A DNA stretch of 64,000 bases, taken from assembly GCF_001623875.1 (NCBI RefSeq), contig NZ_LWAE01000006.1, positions 186,001 to 250,000 of the forward strand, read 5' to 3'. The position numbers and the translations under genes were made by a program. Position 1 is the stretch's first letter, and the number at the start of each line of letters is the position of its first letter. The notes beneath the pieces were generated by a model. The model saw nothing but the letters and a program-made list of their open reading frames with translations. It made no database searches and was not told the origin of the DNA. The stretch is from Clostridium magnum DSM 2767 (GTDB lineage: Bacteria; Bacillota; Clostridia; Clostridiales; Clostridiaceae). Below, piece after piece: positions 1-8,605 of this stretch.

Positions 1-1
1 T

Positions 2-334
2 GATGAGGAAAGAAAAGTTATATATGAAAATGTATATTTAGATGAAATTGATTTAGCTTATGCTATAACTATCCACAAAAGTCAAGGAAGTGAATTTCCT
101 GTTGTTATTATACCTATGTTTATGGGGCCGCCATTACTAATGAATAGAAATCTGCTGTATACTGCAATAACTAGGGCAAAACAACTAGTGGTTTTAGTAG
201 GAGATTTGAAAGCCGTTCAATTTATGATAAACAACAATAAAAGCTTTGAAAGGTATTCGCTATTAAAATATAGAATAATGGACATAATGGAGAGTGAAGA
301 GGATGTTCTTATTCAAGAAGAAGAATCTAAGTAA
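2..334 (+). CDS. recD2: RecD2-type ATP-dependent DNA helicase, C-terminal end (partial)
   Basis: The reading frame is open from the left window edge, so only the last 110 residues are present. They hold two late superfamily 1 helicase motifs: AITIHKSQGSEF (the UvrD/RecD motif V region) and LLYTAITRAKQLVVLVG (motif VI, with the arginine that contacts ATP). RecD2 is a 5'-3' helicase used in DNA repair and replication. The gene is followed directly by the ComFA-like gene, whose likely start lies inside the recD2 3' end, so the two are probably co-transcribed. An annotated start inside this fragment would be wrong. The family is well supported; UvrD-type helicases are a weaker alternative. Confidence 0.85.
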   Translation, partial: DEERKVIYENVYLDEIDLAYAITIHKSQGSEFPVVIIPMFMGPPLLMNRNLLYTAITRAKQLVVLVGDLKAVQFMINNNKSFERYSLLKYRIMDIMESEEDVLIQEEESK

Positions 335-1328
335 TGAAAAAGAAAAGGTAGGAAACGACATACTAAACTGGAGTGCTGGAAATGAACGTTTTCTTAATGT
401 AATATCTACCCCATGTAATTCTGCAGAAATATTTTTAAAGGTAATGTTGTATTATGTGGAAAGAAACAAAAAGATCATATATATCACTAATGAAAGTTAT
501 GATGATGTTAATATACTTAATGTAATAAAAAAGTATACAGATTTTAGAGATTACACCTATATAAAAAGCTTAAAAACAAGTATTAATTCTAGCTTGAAAA
601 TATGTAACTTTACAAATGCCCTTCAGTTAAAGGAGAAATTTGATTTGGTTATATATGATGACATAAGGAGCTTTCCAAGTCATGATAAATATGAAATATT
701 AGATTTGATATATAAAATATCTAATGAAGATTCAAGATTAATAGTCTATTCTATAGAACCTGTATTAAAAAACAATAGAGAATTGGTATTGCCAATTAAG
801 GATAATAGAATTCCTATAATTGAGCCAAGGACTATATTAACAAGAATAGATATCAATAGAGATATACCCTTTGTTATATATGATTATTTAAGATGGTCTA
901 TAGACTCTGATAGAAAAGTCATAATATGTGTTCCAGATGAGAAAAAGCTAGAAAATGTTTATTTTTATATTAATAATTATTGTCGTAATATCAGTAAAAA
1001 CATAATTTGTTTTAGAAAAGGCAAAGCTGATAAAAAGCTGATTGCCAATTTTCAAAAAATGAAAAAAGTTATTGTTATTACTAATGACTTTGAAAATGTT
1101 TTTCCTAATTCTGCAAATGTAGATGTCATGGTTTATTTTGCTGACGATTTACGATTTAATTATAAAAAGCTTACCTATTTTTGTGGAAGTGTGGGGAGAA
1201 GTGAAAGGTATTGGAAAGGAGAGGTTATATTTTTAGCTAATGAGGAGACAGAAGACATGGAAAAAGCAAAAAGTATAACTAGAAATTTTAATAAAGAGGC
1301 ATGGGAAATGGGATTGTTAAAAATCTAA
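303..1328 (+). CDS. degenerate ComFA-like helicase-fold protein
   Basis: 341 residues. ATG 303 is preferred over the upstream GTG 294 because GGAGAG (289-294) lies 8 nt before it. The gene sits between a helicase gene and comFC, where ComFA (a DNA uptake translocase) is found in other Firmicutes. Parts align by eye with ComFA: YDDIRSFPS replaces the Walker B/DEAD-like DEVDAFP motif, and FCGSVGRSERYWKGEVIFL resembles the motif VI AGRVGRS segment. The Walker A position reads STPCNSAE instead of a GAGKT-type loop, and no N-terminal zinc finger is seen. ATP hydrolysis is therefore unlikely. It may be a structural remnant of ComFA or a repurposed partner of ComFC. The frame is intact and well translated, so it is not simply a pseudogene. 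Confidence 0.6.
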   Translation: MFLFKKKNLSNEKEKVGNDILNWSAGNERFLNVISTPCNSAEIFLKVMLYYVERNKKIIYITNESYDDVNILNVIKKYTDFRDYTYIKSLKTSINSSLKICNFTNALQLKEKFDLVIYDDIRSFPSHDKYEILDLIYKISNEDSRLIVYSIEPVLKNNRELVLPIKDNRIPIIEPRTILTRIDINRDIPFVIYDYLRWSIDSDRKVIICVPDEKKLENVYFYINNYCRNISKNIICFRKGKADKKLIANFQKMKKVIVITNDFENVFPNSANVDVMVYFADDLRFNYKKLTYFCGSVGRSERYWKGEVIFLANEETEDMEKAKSITRNFNKEAWEMGLLKI

Positions 1329-1981
1329 AATTTATATGGGATTGTATTTTACAGGTAATATACCCCACTGATGAAAAATGTATCTTATGTGCAGAGGATA
1401 CAAACGAAGATAATCTTATTTGCACTGAATGTGAAAGAAGTATAAAGTTTTGTGAAGATATTTTTACTATAGAACAAAATAATACTAGGTTTAGATATTA
1501 TAGTATATCATACTATTCTGGTAACATGATGGAACTCATATTGAGGCTAAAATATAAAAGTGATTTTAGGGCTGGAGAGGTTATAGCTAAGTATATGATA
1601 GATGTAATAAAGTCTAATGATATTCAGTTTGATTTTATATCATATATTCCTATGACAAAGACATCTATGAGAAAAAGAGGTTATAACCAAAGTGAATATT
1701 TAGCTACAGTTATTAGCAATGAAATCAATAGACCAGTAATTCATTGTTTAGACAAAATAAAACAAACAAAGGATCAAATTGGATTAAATGGAATTGAAAG
1801 ATGGAATAATGTCCTTAATAGTTTTAAAATTATTGATAAAAATATTATTATAAATAAAAAAATTTTATTGGTAGATGATGTTTTAACCACTGGTGCTACT
1901 GCATTTAGCTGTGCATATGAGTTATTAAAATGTAATGCTGGAGAAATTACCATATTGACTGGAGCGAAAAGTAGAGTATAA
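1301..1981 (+). CDS. comFC: ComFC family protein (amidophosphoribosyltransferase-like)
   Basis: 226 residues, overlapping the preceding gene by 28 nt, which suggests translational coupling. The N-terminus has a zinc-ribbon pattern, CILC...CTEC, and the C-terminal half is a PRTase fold with the PRPP loop LLVDDVLTTGATA. The central YIPMTKTSMRKRGYNQSEYLA block is typical of ComFC/GntX proteins. In naturally competent Firmicutes ComFC works with ComFA at the DNA uptake step. Here ComFA is degenerate, so the role is less certain. The 3' end also contains the promoter of the downstream structured RNA. Confidence 0.88.
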   Translation: MGNGIVKNLKFIWDCILQVIYPTDEKCILCAEDTNEDNLICTECERSIKFCEDIFTIEQNNTRFRYYSISYYSGNMMELILRLKYKSDFRAGEVIAKYMIDVIKSNDIQFDFISYIPMTKTSMRKRGYNQSEYLATVISNEINRPVIHCLDKIKQTKDQIGLNGIERWNNVLNSFKIIDKNIIINKKILLVDDVLTTGATAFSCAYELLKCNAGEITILTGAKSRV

Positions 1982-1982
1982 T
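1955..1982 (+). promoter_or_regulatory. sigma-A-type promoter for the raiA RNA
   Basis: TTGACT (1955-1960), a 16 nt spacer and TATAAT (1977-1982), overlapping the last codons of comFC. Transcription would start near 1989, at the 5' edge of the structured RNA, so the RNA need not be read through from comFC. Confidence 0.7.
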
Positions 1983-1988
1983 TTTATT

Positions 1989-2252
1989 ATATTGAGTTAG
2001 GTTTGTGGTTGAAAATCGATGCCAGTCGCAGGCGAAACGATCCACGTAAGTTAGATAAAATGTTTAATGAGCATGGTGCGGTTTAGAGGTAAGTCCTGCC
2101 GTTTTACAAGGCGAGAGTGTTAGTAGTGAGAGGTTAATTCCGGGTAGCAAAAGCTCCAGCAGGCGAGTGTGGGGTCAAAGACCAGGTCAACTAGCTTAAT
2201 ATTTAAAATTAAAGTTATTAATTAAAAAAATTAATAACTTTAATTTTTTTTT
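1989..2252 (+). ncRNA. raiA-motif structured RNA
   Basis: This 520-base gap upstream of hpf (raiA) holds an unusually GC-rich, non-coding block for this genome (about 1995-2200). It contains GAAAATCGATGCCAGTCGCA, GGTAAGTCCTGCCG, GGTTAATTCCGGGTAGCAAAAGC and GGTCAAAGACCAGG-like segments, and ends in an intrinsic terminator. The location directly upstream of hpf/raiA, the size (about 210 nt plus terminator), its own promoter and its own terminator fit the raiA-motif RNA known from Clostridia and Actinobacteria. In C. acetobutylicum that RNA has been linked to sporulation and aggregation (recalled, not checked). I recognise it from position and composition; I did not run a covariance model. Confidence 0.75.
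2205..2252 (+). terminator. intrinsic terminator of the raiA RNA
   Basis: A long AT-rich stem, AATTAAAGTTATTAATT paired with AATTAATAACTTTAATT, is followed by a run of T. It separates the RNA from hpf, which then needs its own promoter. Confidence 0.8.
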
Positions 2253-2367
2253 GAGTTTTGAACATAATACTAATGTAGATATAAAATAAAAAAAGTTATA
2301 TAGAGTATTTAAAAAAATAGTATTTTATAAATTTACGCAATATTTTGTTAATTCTCACATTATCCTC

Positions 2368-2396
2368 TTGTAATTTATCGTAAACAGTATTAAAAT
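2368..2396 (+). promoter_or_regulatory. candidate hpf promoter
   Basis: TTGTAA (2368-2373), a 17 nt spacer and TAAAAT (2391-2396), about 105 nt upstream of hpf. HPF genes are often under stress or sporulation sigma factors; I see no clear alternative-sigma element here. Confidence 0.45.
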
Positions 2397-2420
2397 AGAG
2401 TTAACAAAAATTAAATGTAC

Positions 2421-2477
2421 AACCATAAAATAAACTTTATGGTTCAAATTTCATCATAATAAGGTGAGAATTCTCAC
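2421..2477 (+). promoter_or_regulatory. hairpin and 14-bp palindrome in the hpf leader
   Basis: Two symmetrical elements lie between the candidate promoter and the hpf ribosome binding site. The first is a perfect 9-bp stem, AACCATAAA / TTTATGGTT (2421-2444), with a 6-nt loop and no T-run. The second is a perfect DNA palindrome, GTGAGAATTCTCAC (2464-2477). Part of the palindrome (AATTCTCAC) recurs at 2350-2358, upstream of the promoter. It could be a protein operator or an mRNA structure; the regulator is unknown. Confidence 0.45.
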
Positions 2478-2501
2478 TGTTACGCGGAAGGGGCTGGAAG
2501 T

Positions 2502-3038
2502 ATGTATATAACAGTAAGTGGAAAGAACATTGAGATAACTGATGCATTGAAAAACATTGTTGACAAAAAAGTGTCAAAACTGGAGAAATATTTCGAACCT
2601 CATATAGAAGCACATGCTACATTGAGTGTAGAAAGAAACAGACAGATTATCGAAATTACTATTCACTTTGGGGGAGTAATATTAAGAGCTGAAGAAGTAC
2701 ATGATGATATGTATGCAGCAATTGATTCAGCTGTAGATAAGTTAGAAGGACAAATAAGAAAGCAAAAGACAAAGCTCCAGAAGAAATATCGTGATGATTC
2801 ACTAAGATTTCAGGTTATACCTGATCCGGTTAAGGATATTGACGATGATGGAGATGAGCCTAAAGTAGTAAAGACTAAAAGATTTGCAATGAAACCTATG
2901 TCAGCAGAAGAAGCAGTTCTTCAGATGGAGCTAGTTGGACATAACTTTTTTGTATATCAAGATGCAGATAGTTCAGATGTAAATGTAGTATATAAAAGAA
3001 AAGATGGTAATTATGGTTTGATAGAACCAGAATTTTAA
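2502..3038 (+). CDS. hpf: long-form ribosome hibernation promoting factor
   Basis: 178 residues, the usual length of long HPF. Residues 1-100 form the S30EA/RaiA domain that binds the 30S subunit (MYITVSGKNIEITDALKN...). A charged linker follows, then the C-terminal domain (about 120-178, KRFAMKPMSAEEAVLQMELVGHNFFVY...) that dimerises to form 100S ribosomes in stationary phase. An AAGGGGCTGGAAG ribosome binding region precedes ATG 2502. It is a monocistron between the raiA RNA and secA, with its own terminator. Confidence 0.96.
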   Translation: MYITVSGKNIEITDALKNIVDKKVSKLEKYFEPHIEAHATLSVERNRQIIEITIHFGGVILRAEEVHDDMYAAIDSAVDKLEGQIRKQKTKLQKKYRDDSLRFQVIPDPVKDIDDDGDEPKVVKTKRFAMKPMSAEEAVLQMELVGHNFFVYQDADSSDVNVVYKRKDGNYGLIEPEF

Positions 3039-3068
3039 AGAGGAGGAAGCGATAAGCTTCCTCTTTTA
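3037..3068 (+). terminator. hpf terminator
   Basis: GGAAGC-GATAA-GCTTCC stem extended by AAAGAGGA/TCTTTT pairing, with a short T-run, directly after the hpf stop codon. Confidence 0.75.
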
Positions 3069-3235
3069 GATTATATTAGTGAAAATAACTATAATATATC
3101 AAGAGATATATGGGATAATATTAATGTATGTGAAGTGAGAGTTTAATGTATAGATAGCATTAGAGCATATAGTTATCAGATAATGTTTAAAATGTAACAA
3201 ATTTTTAAACTGTATTAGACTGGTCATTATAAAAG

Positions 3236-3264
3236 TTGAATAGCTGGTAATTAGGTGATATAAT
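3236..3264 (+). promoter_or_regulatory. candidate secA promoter
   Basis: TTGAAT (3236-3241), 17 nt, TATAAT (3259-3264). The leader to secA contains a direct repeat, AATTGGATAAA with similar flanks, at 3292-3310 and 3339-3357. The rest of the 335-base gap holds nothing I recognise. Confidence 0.55.
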
Positions 3265-3373
3265 CTATAAGGTATATGTAAGCGTAATTTCAATTGGATA
3301 AAGTTTATATTTGACTAATAGATATATTCGTCATTGTTAATTGGATAAATTTAATATAGTGAGGATGAAAAAA

Positions 3374-5884
3374 ATGAAAATCTTTCAAAAAATATTTGGA
3401 TCATATAGTGATAGAGAGTTAAAGAGAATAAACCCTATTGTAGACAGAATAGATGCATTAGACGCTAAGATGCAAAGCTTAACTGATGAAGAACTTAGGG
3501 CTAAAACTGATGAGTTTAAAGAGAGAGTCTCTAAAGGAGAAACTTTAAATGCTATTCTGCCAGAGGCCTTTGCAGTAGTTAGAGAAGCAGCATGGAGAAC
3601 TATAGGGCTAAAGCACTATAGAGTACAGCTTATAGGTGGAATAGTTCTTCACCAGGGTAGAATAGCTGAAATGAGAACAGGTGAAGGTAAAACTCTTGTT
3701 GCAACTGCACCAGCATATCTTAATGCCCTAGCAGGAAAGGGCGTTCATATAGTCACAGTAAATGACTATCTTGCAAAAAGAGATAGAGATACTATGGCTC
3801 CTGTATATGAATTTCTAGGACTTAAAGTAGGGGTAATACTTCATGATCTAAATCAAGCTCAGAGACAAGAGGCTTATAATTGCGATATAACTTATGGAAC
3901 AAATAGTGAATATGGATTTGATTATCTAAGAGATAACATGGTTGTTTACAAAGAAGAAAGAGTTCAAAGAGGGCTAAATTTCGCAATAGTGGATGAAGTT
4001 GACTCGATTTTAATAGACGAAGCTAGAACACCACTTATAATTTCTGGTGAAGGCGAAAAATCTACTGATATGTATAGAATAGCAGATCATTTTGTAAAAA
4101 CTCTAGTAAAAGAAAAAGATTTTACAGTAGATGAAAAAGCTAATTCCGTAATACTTACAGATGAAGGTGTGGAAAAGGCTGAAAAATTCTTTTCACTAGA
4201 AAACTATGCTGATCCTCAAAATATGGAAATACAACATCATGTAGTTCAGGCATTAAAGGGTAATTATATAATGAAAAGAGATAAAGACTACATGGTTAGA
4301 GACGGAGAAGTCTTAATAGTTGATGAGTTTACTGGAAGAGTAATGGAAGGTAGAAGATATAGTGATGGATTACACCAAGCTATTGAAGCAAAAGAAGGGG
4401 TTAAAGTAGAGAGAGAGTCAAAAACCCTTGCTACTATTACATACCAGAATTATTTTAGAATTTTCAATAAGTTATCAGGTATGACTGGTACAGCATTAAC
4501 TGAGGAAAATGAATTTAGAGAAATATACGGTCTTGACGTAGTGGTTATTCCTACTAACAAACCAATAGCAAGAATAGATTTACCAGATGTAGTTTATAAG
4601 ACTGCTAAAGGAAAATTTAAGGCTGTAGCAGAAGATATAGCTGAAACTTATAAAAAAGGTCAGCCGTCCCTTGTTGGTACAGTAAGTATTGAAAAATCAG
4701 AGTTGCTTTCTGATATGTTAAAGAGAAAGGGAATACCTCATCAAGTACTTAATGCTAAATATCATGAGCAGGAAGCAGAGATAATAAGCCATGCTGGAGA
4801 AAAAGCAATGGTTACCATAGCTACTAATATGGCTGGTCGTGGTACTGATATTAAGCTTGGTGAAGGTGTTGTAGAAGCTGGTGGATTAAAGATTATTGGT
4901 ACAGAAAGACATGAGTCTAGAAGAATTGATAATCAGTTAAGAGGTCGTGCAGGTCGTCAAGGTGACCCAGGAGCATCAAGATTTTATGTTTCACTTGAAG
5001 ATGATTTGATGAGAATATTCGGCTCAGATAAATTAAAAGGTTTAGTTGAGAAACTAGGCCTTGGTGATGATGAAGCTATAGAAAGCAAAATGGTTTCCGG
5101 TGCTATTGAAAATGCTCAAAAGAAGGTTGAAGGTAATAACTTTGATATAAGAAAGACTTTATTACAATACGATGATGTAATAAACAAACAAAGAGAGATT
5201 ATATACAAACAAAGATCTCAAGTTCTTGAAGGTGAGGACTTAAAACAAGATGTAGAAGATATGTTAGTTGATTTAATATCCTCTATAGTTGATTCTCATA
5301 TTTCAGGCTTAGAAGATGAATTTGAAAATGAGCTAGCTAAACTTATTGAATACATGGAAGAACTATATGTGCCAAGTGGTTCTCTTAAAGTAGAAGAACT
5401 AGCTAATCTAACAAATGATGAAATTAAAGAAAAGCTTGTAGAAATAGGCAAGAATATCTATGCTCAAAAGGAAGAAGAGTTTACTCCAGAGCAGATGAGA
5501 GAATTAGAAAGAGTTATTCTTTTAAGAGTTGTTGATACGAAATGGATGGATCATTTAGATGACATGGAACATCTTAAGAGAGGAATTGGTCTTAGAGCTT
5601 ATAGACAGCAGGATCCAGCGCAAGCTTATCAGCTTGAAGGAAGCGATATGTTCAGCCAGATGATTTACAATATTAAAGTAGATACTATAAAGTACTTATT
5701 CCATGTTCAGATACAAAAAGCTCCTGAAAGAGAAAGAGTTGTAAAGGAAATCCATACAAACCAAGAAGATGATGATTCAATAAAGAAGCAGCCTGTTAAA
5801 AAAGAAAAAACTACAGGTAGAAATGATCTATGTCCATGCGGCAGTGGTAAGAAATATAAAAACTGTTGTGGAAGATTTGAATAA
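3374..5884 (+). CDS. secA: preprotein translocase ATPase SecA
   Basis: 836 residues from ATG 3374, chosen because GAGG (3361-3364) lies 9 nt upstream and the protein then begins MKIFQKIFGS as in other SecA proteins. It drives export of unfolded proteins through SecYEG at the membrane. Visible motifs are Walker A MRTGEGKTL (about 100-108), the DEAD-like EVDSILIDEARTPL block, the motif VI region QLRGRAGRQGDPG, and a C-terminal zinc SEC-C motif, CPCGSGKKYKNCC, which binds SecB or ribosomes in relatives. Length is normal. prfB follows after 17 nt, the usual clostridial order, so they probably share a transcript. Confidence 0.97.
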   Translation: MKIFQKIFGSYSDRELKRINPIVDRIDALDAKMQSLTDEELRAKTDEFKERVSKGETLNAILPEAFAVVREAAWRTIGLKHYRVQLIGGIVLHQGRIAEMRTGEGKTLVATAPAYLNALAGKGVHIVTVNDYLAKRDRDTMAPVYEFLGLKVGVILHDLNQAQRQEAYNCDITYGTNSEYGFDYLRDNMVVYKEERVQRGLNFAIVDEVDSILIDEARTPLIISGEGEKSTDMYRIADHFVKTLVKEKDFTVDEKANSVILTDEGVEKAEKFFSLENYADPQNMEIQHHVVQALKGNYIMKRDKDYMVRDGEVLIVDEFTGRVMEGRRYSDGLHQAIEAKEGVKVERESKTLATITYQNYFRIFNKLSGMTGTALTEENEFREIYGLDVVVIPTNKPIARIDLPDVVYKTAKGKFKAVAEDIAETYKKGQPSLVGTVSIEKSELLSDMLKRKGIPHQVLNAKYHEQEAEIISHAGEKAMVTIATNMAGRGTDIKLGEGVVEAGGLKIIGTERHESRRIDNQLRGRAGRQGDPGASRFYVSLEDDLMRIFGSDKLKGLVEKLGLGDDEAIESKMVSGAIENAQKKVEGNNFDIRKTLLQYDDVINKQREIIYKQRSQVLEGEDLKQDVEDMLVDLISSIVDSHISGLEDEFENELAKLIEYMEELYVPSGSLKVEELANLTNDEIKEKLVEIGKNIYAQKEEEFTPEQMRELERVILLRVVDTKWMDHLDDMEHLKRGIGLRAYRQQDPAQAYQLEGSDMFSQMIYNIKVDTIKYLFHVQIQKAPERERVVKEIHTNQEDDDSIKKQPVKKEKTTGRNDLCPCGSGKKYKNCCGRFE

Positions 5885-5901
5885 TACAGGGGAGTGATTA
5901 A

Positions 5902-7012
5902 ATGCTAATTCAATTAGAAGAAATGCTAAATGAATTGAATAAGCTAACTGAAACTATAAAAGAAATTGGGGATTCTCTTTGACGTAGAAAGTATTAAAAA
6001 TAAAATCGAAGAGCTTCAGAATATAATGCAACAGCCAGATTTCTGGAATGATGTAAATAAAGCTCAAGATACAACGGGAGAAGAAAAATTTCTTAAGGGA
6101 AGATTAGATAAATATATTGAACTTAAAGAAAGAATAGAGGATGTTCAATTTTTGGCTAAACTTTCTATAGAAGAAGATGATGCATCTTCTTCTATAGAAA
6201 TCATAAAGGAAGTAGAAGATATAAAAAAGAATACTGAAAGATTTAGAATAGAGGTACTTCTTTCAGGAGAATATGATAAGAACAATGCAATACTAGATCT
6301 TCATGTAGGTGTTGGAGGCACTGATGCTCAGGATTGGACAGAAATGCTTTTAAGAATGTATACAAGATGGGCAGAGAAAAATGGATTTAAGATAGAGACT
6401 ATAGACTTGTTAACAGCTGAGGATGCAGGAATTAAAAGTGCCACCTTAAAAATAATTGGTGAATTTGCATATGGATATTTAAAAGCGGAAAAGGGAATTC
6501 ATCGATTAGTTAGAATATCACCTTTTAATTCTAATGGAAAAAGGCAGACTTCCTTTGCATCTGTTGAAGTTTTACCTGAGCTTACTAGCAGTCAAGACAT
6601 AGAAATAAGGTCAGAGGACATGAAAATTGACACATATAGGGCTAGTGGAGCAGGTGGGCAGCATGTAAACAAGACAGAGTCAGCAATTAGAATAACACAT
6701 ATACCTACAGGAATAATTGTTCAATGTCAAAGTCAAAGAAGCCAACATCATAATAAAGATGAAGCTATAAAAATGTTAAAATCCAAACTAGTGGAATTAA
6801 AAGAAAGAGCTCATAAAGAGAAGATAGAAGATTTGACAGGGGAGCTTAAAGAAATTGGTTGGGGAAGCCAAATAAGATCTTATGTGTTCCAGCCTTATAC
6901 CCTTGTAAAAGATCATAGAACTGGAGAAGAGTCTGGAAATATAGGTGCAGTTATGGATGGAGAAATAGACAATTTTATAAGCGAATATCTTAAGCAAAAT
7001 AGTAGGGGTTAG
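5902..7012 (+). CDS. prfB: peptide chain release factor 2 with programmed +1 frameshift
   Basis: Coding is 5902-5979 joined to 5981-7012 (369 residues). The first 26 codons from ATG 5902 end at an in-frame TGA (5980-5982) in the context CTT TGA C. The ribosome slips +1, skips T5980 and continues GAC GTA GAA. An SD-like TTGGGG lies just upstream of the slip site, as in the classical RF2 autoregulation. RF2 recognises UGA/UAA, so low RF2 favours frameshifting. SPF in RISPF (stop recognition) and the catalytic GGQ in SGAGGQHVNKTES are intact. This is not a broken gene. The GTG/ATG starts inside the second frame are not the true start. Confidence 0.96.
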
Positions 7013-7036
7013 AAAGATTATTTTCTAACCCTTTTG
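7005..7036 (+). terminator. prfB terminator
   Basis: GGGGTTAGAAA / TTTTCTAACCC stem with a TTTTG tail, overlapping the prfB stop codon. Confidence 0.8.
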
Positions 7037-7040
7037 TGAT

Positions 7041-7174
7041 TTATCCGATGACTACCCGCTCTAATACTCCCATCTTCTTCAAAGTGTACGTTACGAGCGG
7101 CTACGTCTCTGGATTCGTTCAACTAAGAATCAGGTGGGGTTTCAAACCCCATCTGATTCAAGTTTCCACTTCAT
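7041..7174 (-). repeat. family A palindromic element, copy 1 (basic form)
   Basis: 134-bp element. Read on the minus strand it has hairpin 1 (GAATCAGATGGGGTTT...AACCCCACCTGATTC), then an imperfect pair of arms, ATCCAGAGACGTAGCCGCTC-like and GAGCGGGTAGTCATCGGAT. The 7142-7174 part is also the 3' end of the M28 peptidase gene. Confidence 0.9.
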
Positions 7175-8488
7175 ATATAGAATAAATAGTACCCCTATTA
7201 ATGATGTAAAGAATATCTCTTTATAATAAAGAAGTATAAGGTTGTACCCAAATCCATACTTTATAACCTCAGTAGAAGCTACCTTGAAGCATCTATCTAT
7301 ATTTTTTGAACTTATAGATGAAGCTTTATCATTTGGAGTATGAATTCTAGTAGTATCCGAGTCGCTAAGTGTTACAGCATCTATATTTTGTTTTCTAAAG
7401 TACTCGTGATCGCTAGCATCCTCAAATAAATAGTTAAAATCAATCTTATTCTGTAAACAAATGGTTGAAGTTTCTTTAATAAGAGGGGAATTTTCAGTAT
7501 CTTTTCTTCCACCCATTATATAAAGCGGTACAGCATTATTAGTTCCTACCATATCAAAATTTATTACTTCACTTCCATTTAGTTTATTTATATATTTATC
7601 TACAAAAGCTTTGGAACCAAGGCAGCCAAATTCTTCCGCATTAAAGGCAACAAATATTATGCTTCTTTCAGGTTTGCCTAAGGATTTTATATATTTACTC
7701 ATTTCTAATATAAAAGCGGTACCAGATGCATTATCTAAAGCGCCATTATATACATTACCGGATAAATCTGTACCTATGTGATCAAAATGTGCTGATAACA
7801 CCAGTGGAGGGGCAGATAGATCTTTACCCTCTATATAAGCTGTAACGTTGTTTATAGAGGCCTGTTTTGTATCAAAGGGTATAAAGCAATTAATAGTATA
7901 ATTATCTTTTAAATAGCCTTGTAGTTCTTTTGCAGTAGCTTTTGTAGCCATAATATACATACTGTAGGGAGATGTATGTATAAAGGAACTTCTAAAGTTC
8001 AGCTTATTGTTTTCAGGTATATAAAATAGGAAATAATTATTTTCTTTTTCAACCTGAAGGTGTTCACCGCTAAAATTTACATTATCCTTATTATTAAAAG
8101 ATATATTATTTTTTTTAAAATTTAATAAGTCTTCTTTATAATCAACCCCATATTTATATTCTTTAATTAAGAACCCTTTTTCATCAGTTACGTTTAAATA
8201 AGGCTTACCATCGATTTTATGGGGAGACACCGTATCAAACTGTTGGAAGTAACTCCCTTCGTATGGTTTTAGACCATTACGTTCAAACTGATTTTTTACA
8301 TATATAGCCGCAGTATCATTTTCTAGAGTACCTGCTAGCCTACCTTTAAGGCTATCAGAAGATAAATAATCTATGTATTCTTTTGCTGAACTATCATTAA
8401 AAGAATGTATAGAAAAATAAAATTGAAAACTAAGGGACAGTAAGGTACAAAATATAACTAGGAAAAAGGAAAGTAGTTTTTTTATCAT
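7142..8488 (-). CDS. membrane-anchored M28 family metallopeptidase
   Basis: 448 residues. A hydrophobic N-terminus (residues 4-28) is a signal or anchor, and a second hydrophobic stretch near the C-terminus (about 415-437) is probably a membrane segment. The peptidase core shows M28 zinc ligands: SAHFDHIGTD (His/Asp), GALDNASGTA (bridging Asp), NAEEFGCLGS (catalytic Glu and Glu ligand) and NFDMVG. A later His in SDHEYFRKQN fits the last ligand. It should be an extracytoplasmic aminopeptidase. The last residues, MKWKLESDGV, and the stop codon are encoded by the family A repeat (7142-7174), so the native C-terminus has probably been replaced or extended. Confidence 0.85.
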   Translation of the reverse strand: MIKKLLSFFLVIFCTLLSLSFQFYFSIHSFNDSSAKEYIDYLSSDSLKGRLAGTLENDTAAIYVKNQFERNGLKPYEGSYFQQFDTVSPHKIDGKPYLNVTDEKGFLIKEYKYGVDYKEDLLNFKKNNISFNNKDNVNFSGEHLQVEKENNYFLFYIPENNKLNFRSSFIHTSPYSMYIMATKATAKELQGYLKDNYTINCFIPFDTKQASINNVTAYIEGKDLSAPPLVLSAHFDHIGTDLSGNVYNGALDNASGTAFILEMSKYIKSLGKPERSIIFVAFNAEEFGCLGSKAFVDKYINKLNGSEVINFDMVGTNNAVPLYIMGGRKDTENSPLIKETSTICLQNKIDFNYLFEDASDHEYFRKQNIDAVTLSDSDTTRIHTPNDKASSISSKNIDRCFKVASTEVIKYGFGYNLILLYYKEIFFTSLIGVLFILYMKWKLESDGV

Positions 8489-8605
8489 TTAATTAGCTCC
8501 TTAAATATAAAGATATCTCTAAATATATATTAATTTGCAAAATAGTATATAACTGTTGTAATATATTTTTAGTTGCATAATTAAAAATGGAAGGAAATTG
8601 GGAAA

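Noticed and set aside
2421..2444. Stem in the hpf leader as a terminator
   Set aside because: No T-run follows the stem, and the hpf gene lies downstream.
3099..3293. Minus-strand open frame in the hpf-secA gap
   Set aside because: AT-rich low-complexity translation, no ribosome site, on the secA promoter region.
5966..7012. prfB read as a pseudogene because of the in-frame TGA
   Set aside because: The CTTTGAC slip site and SD-like GGGG are the classical programmed frameshift.
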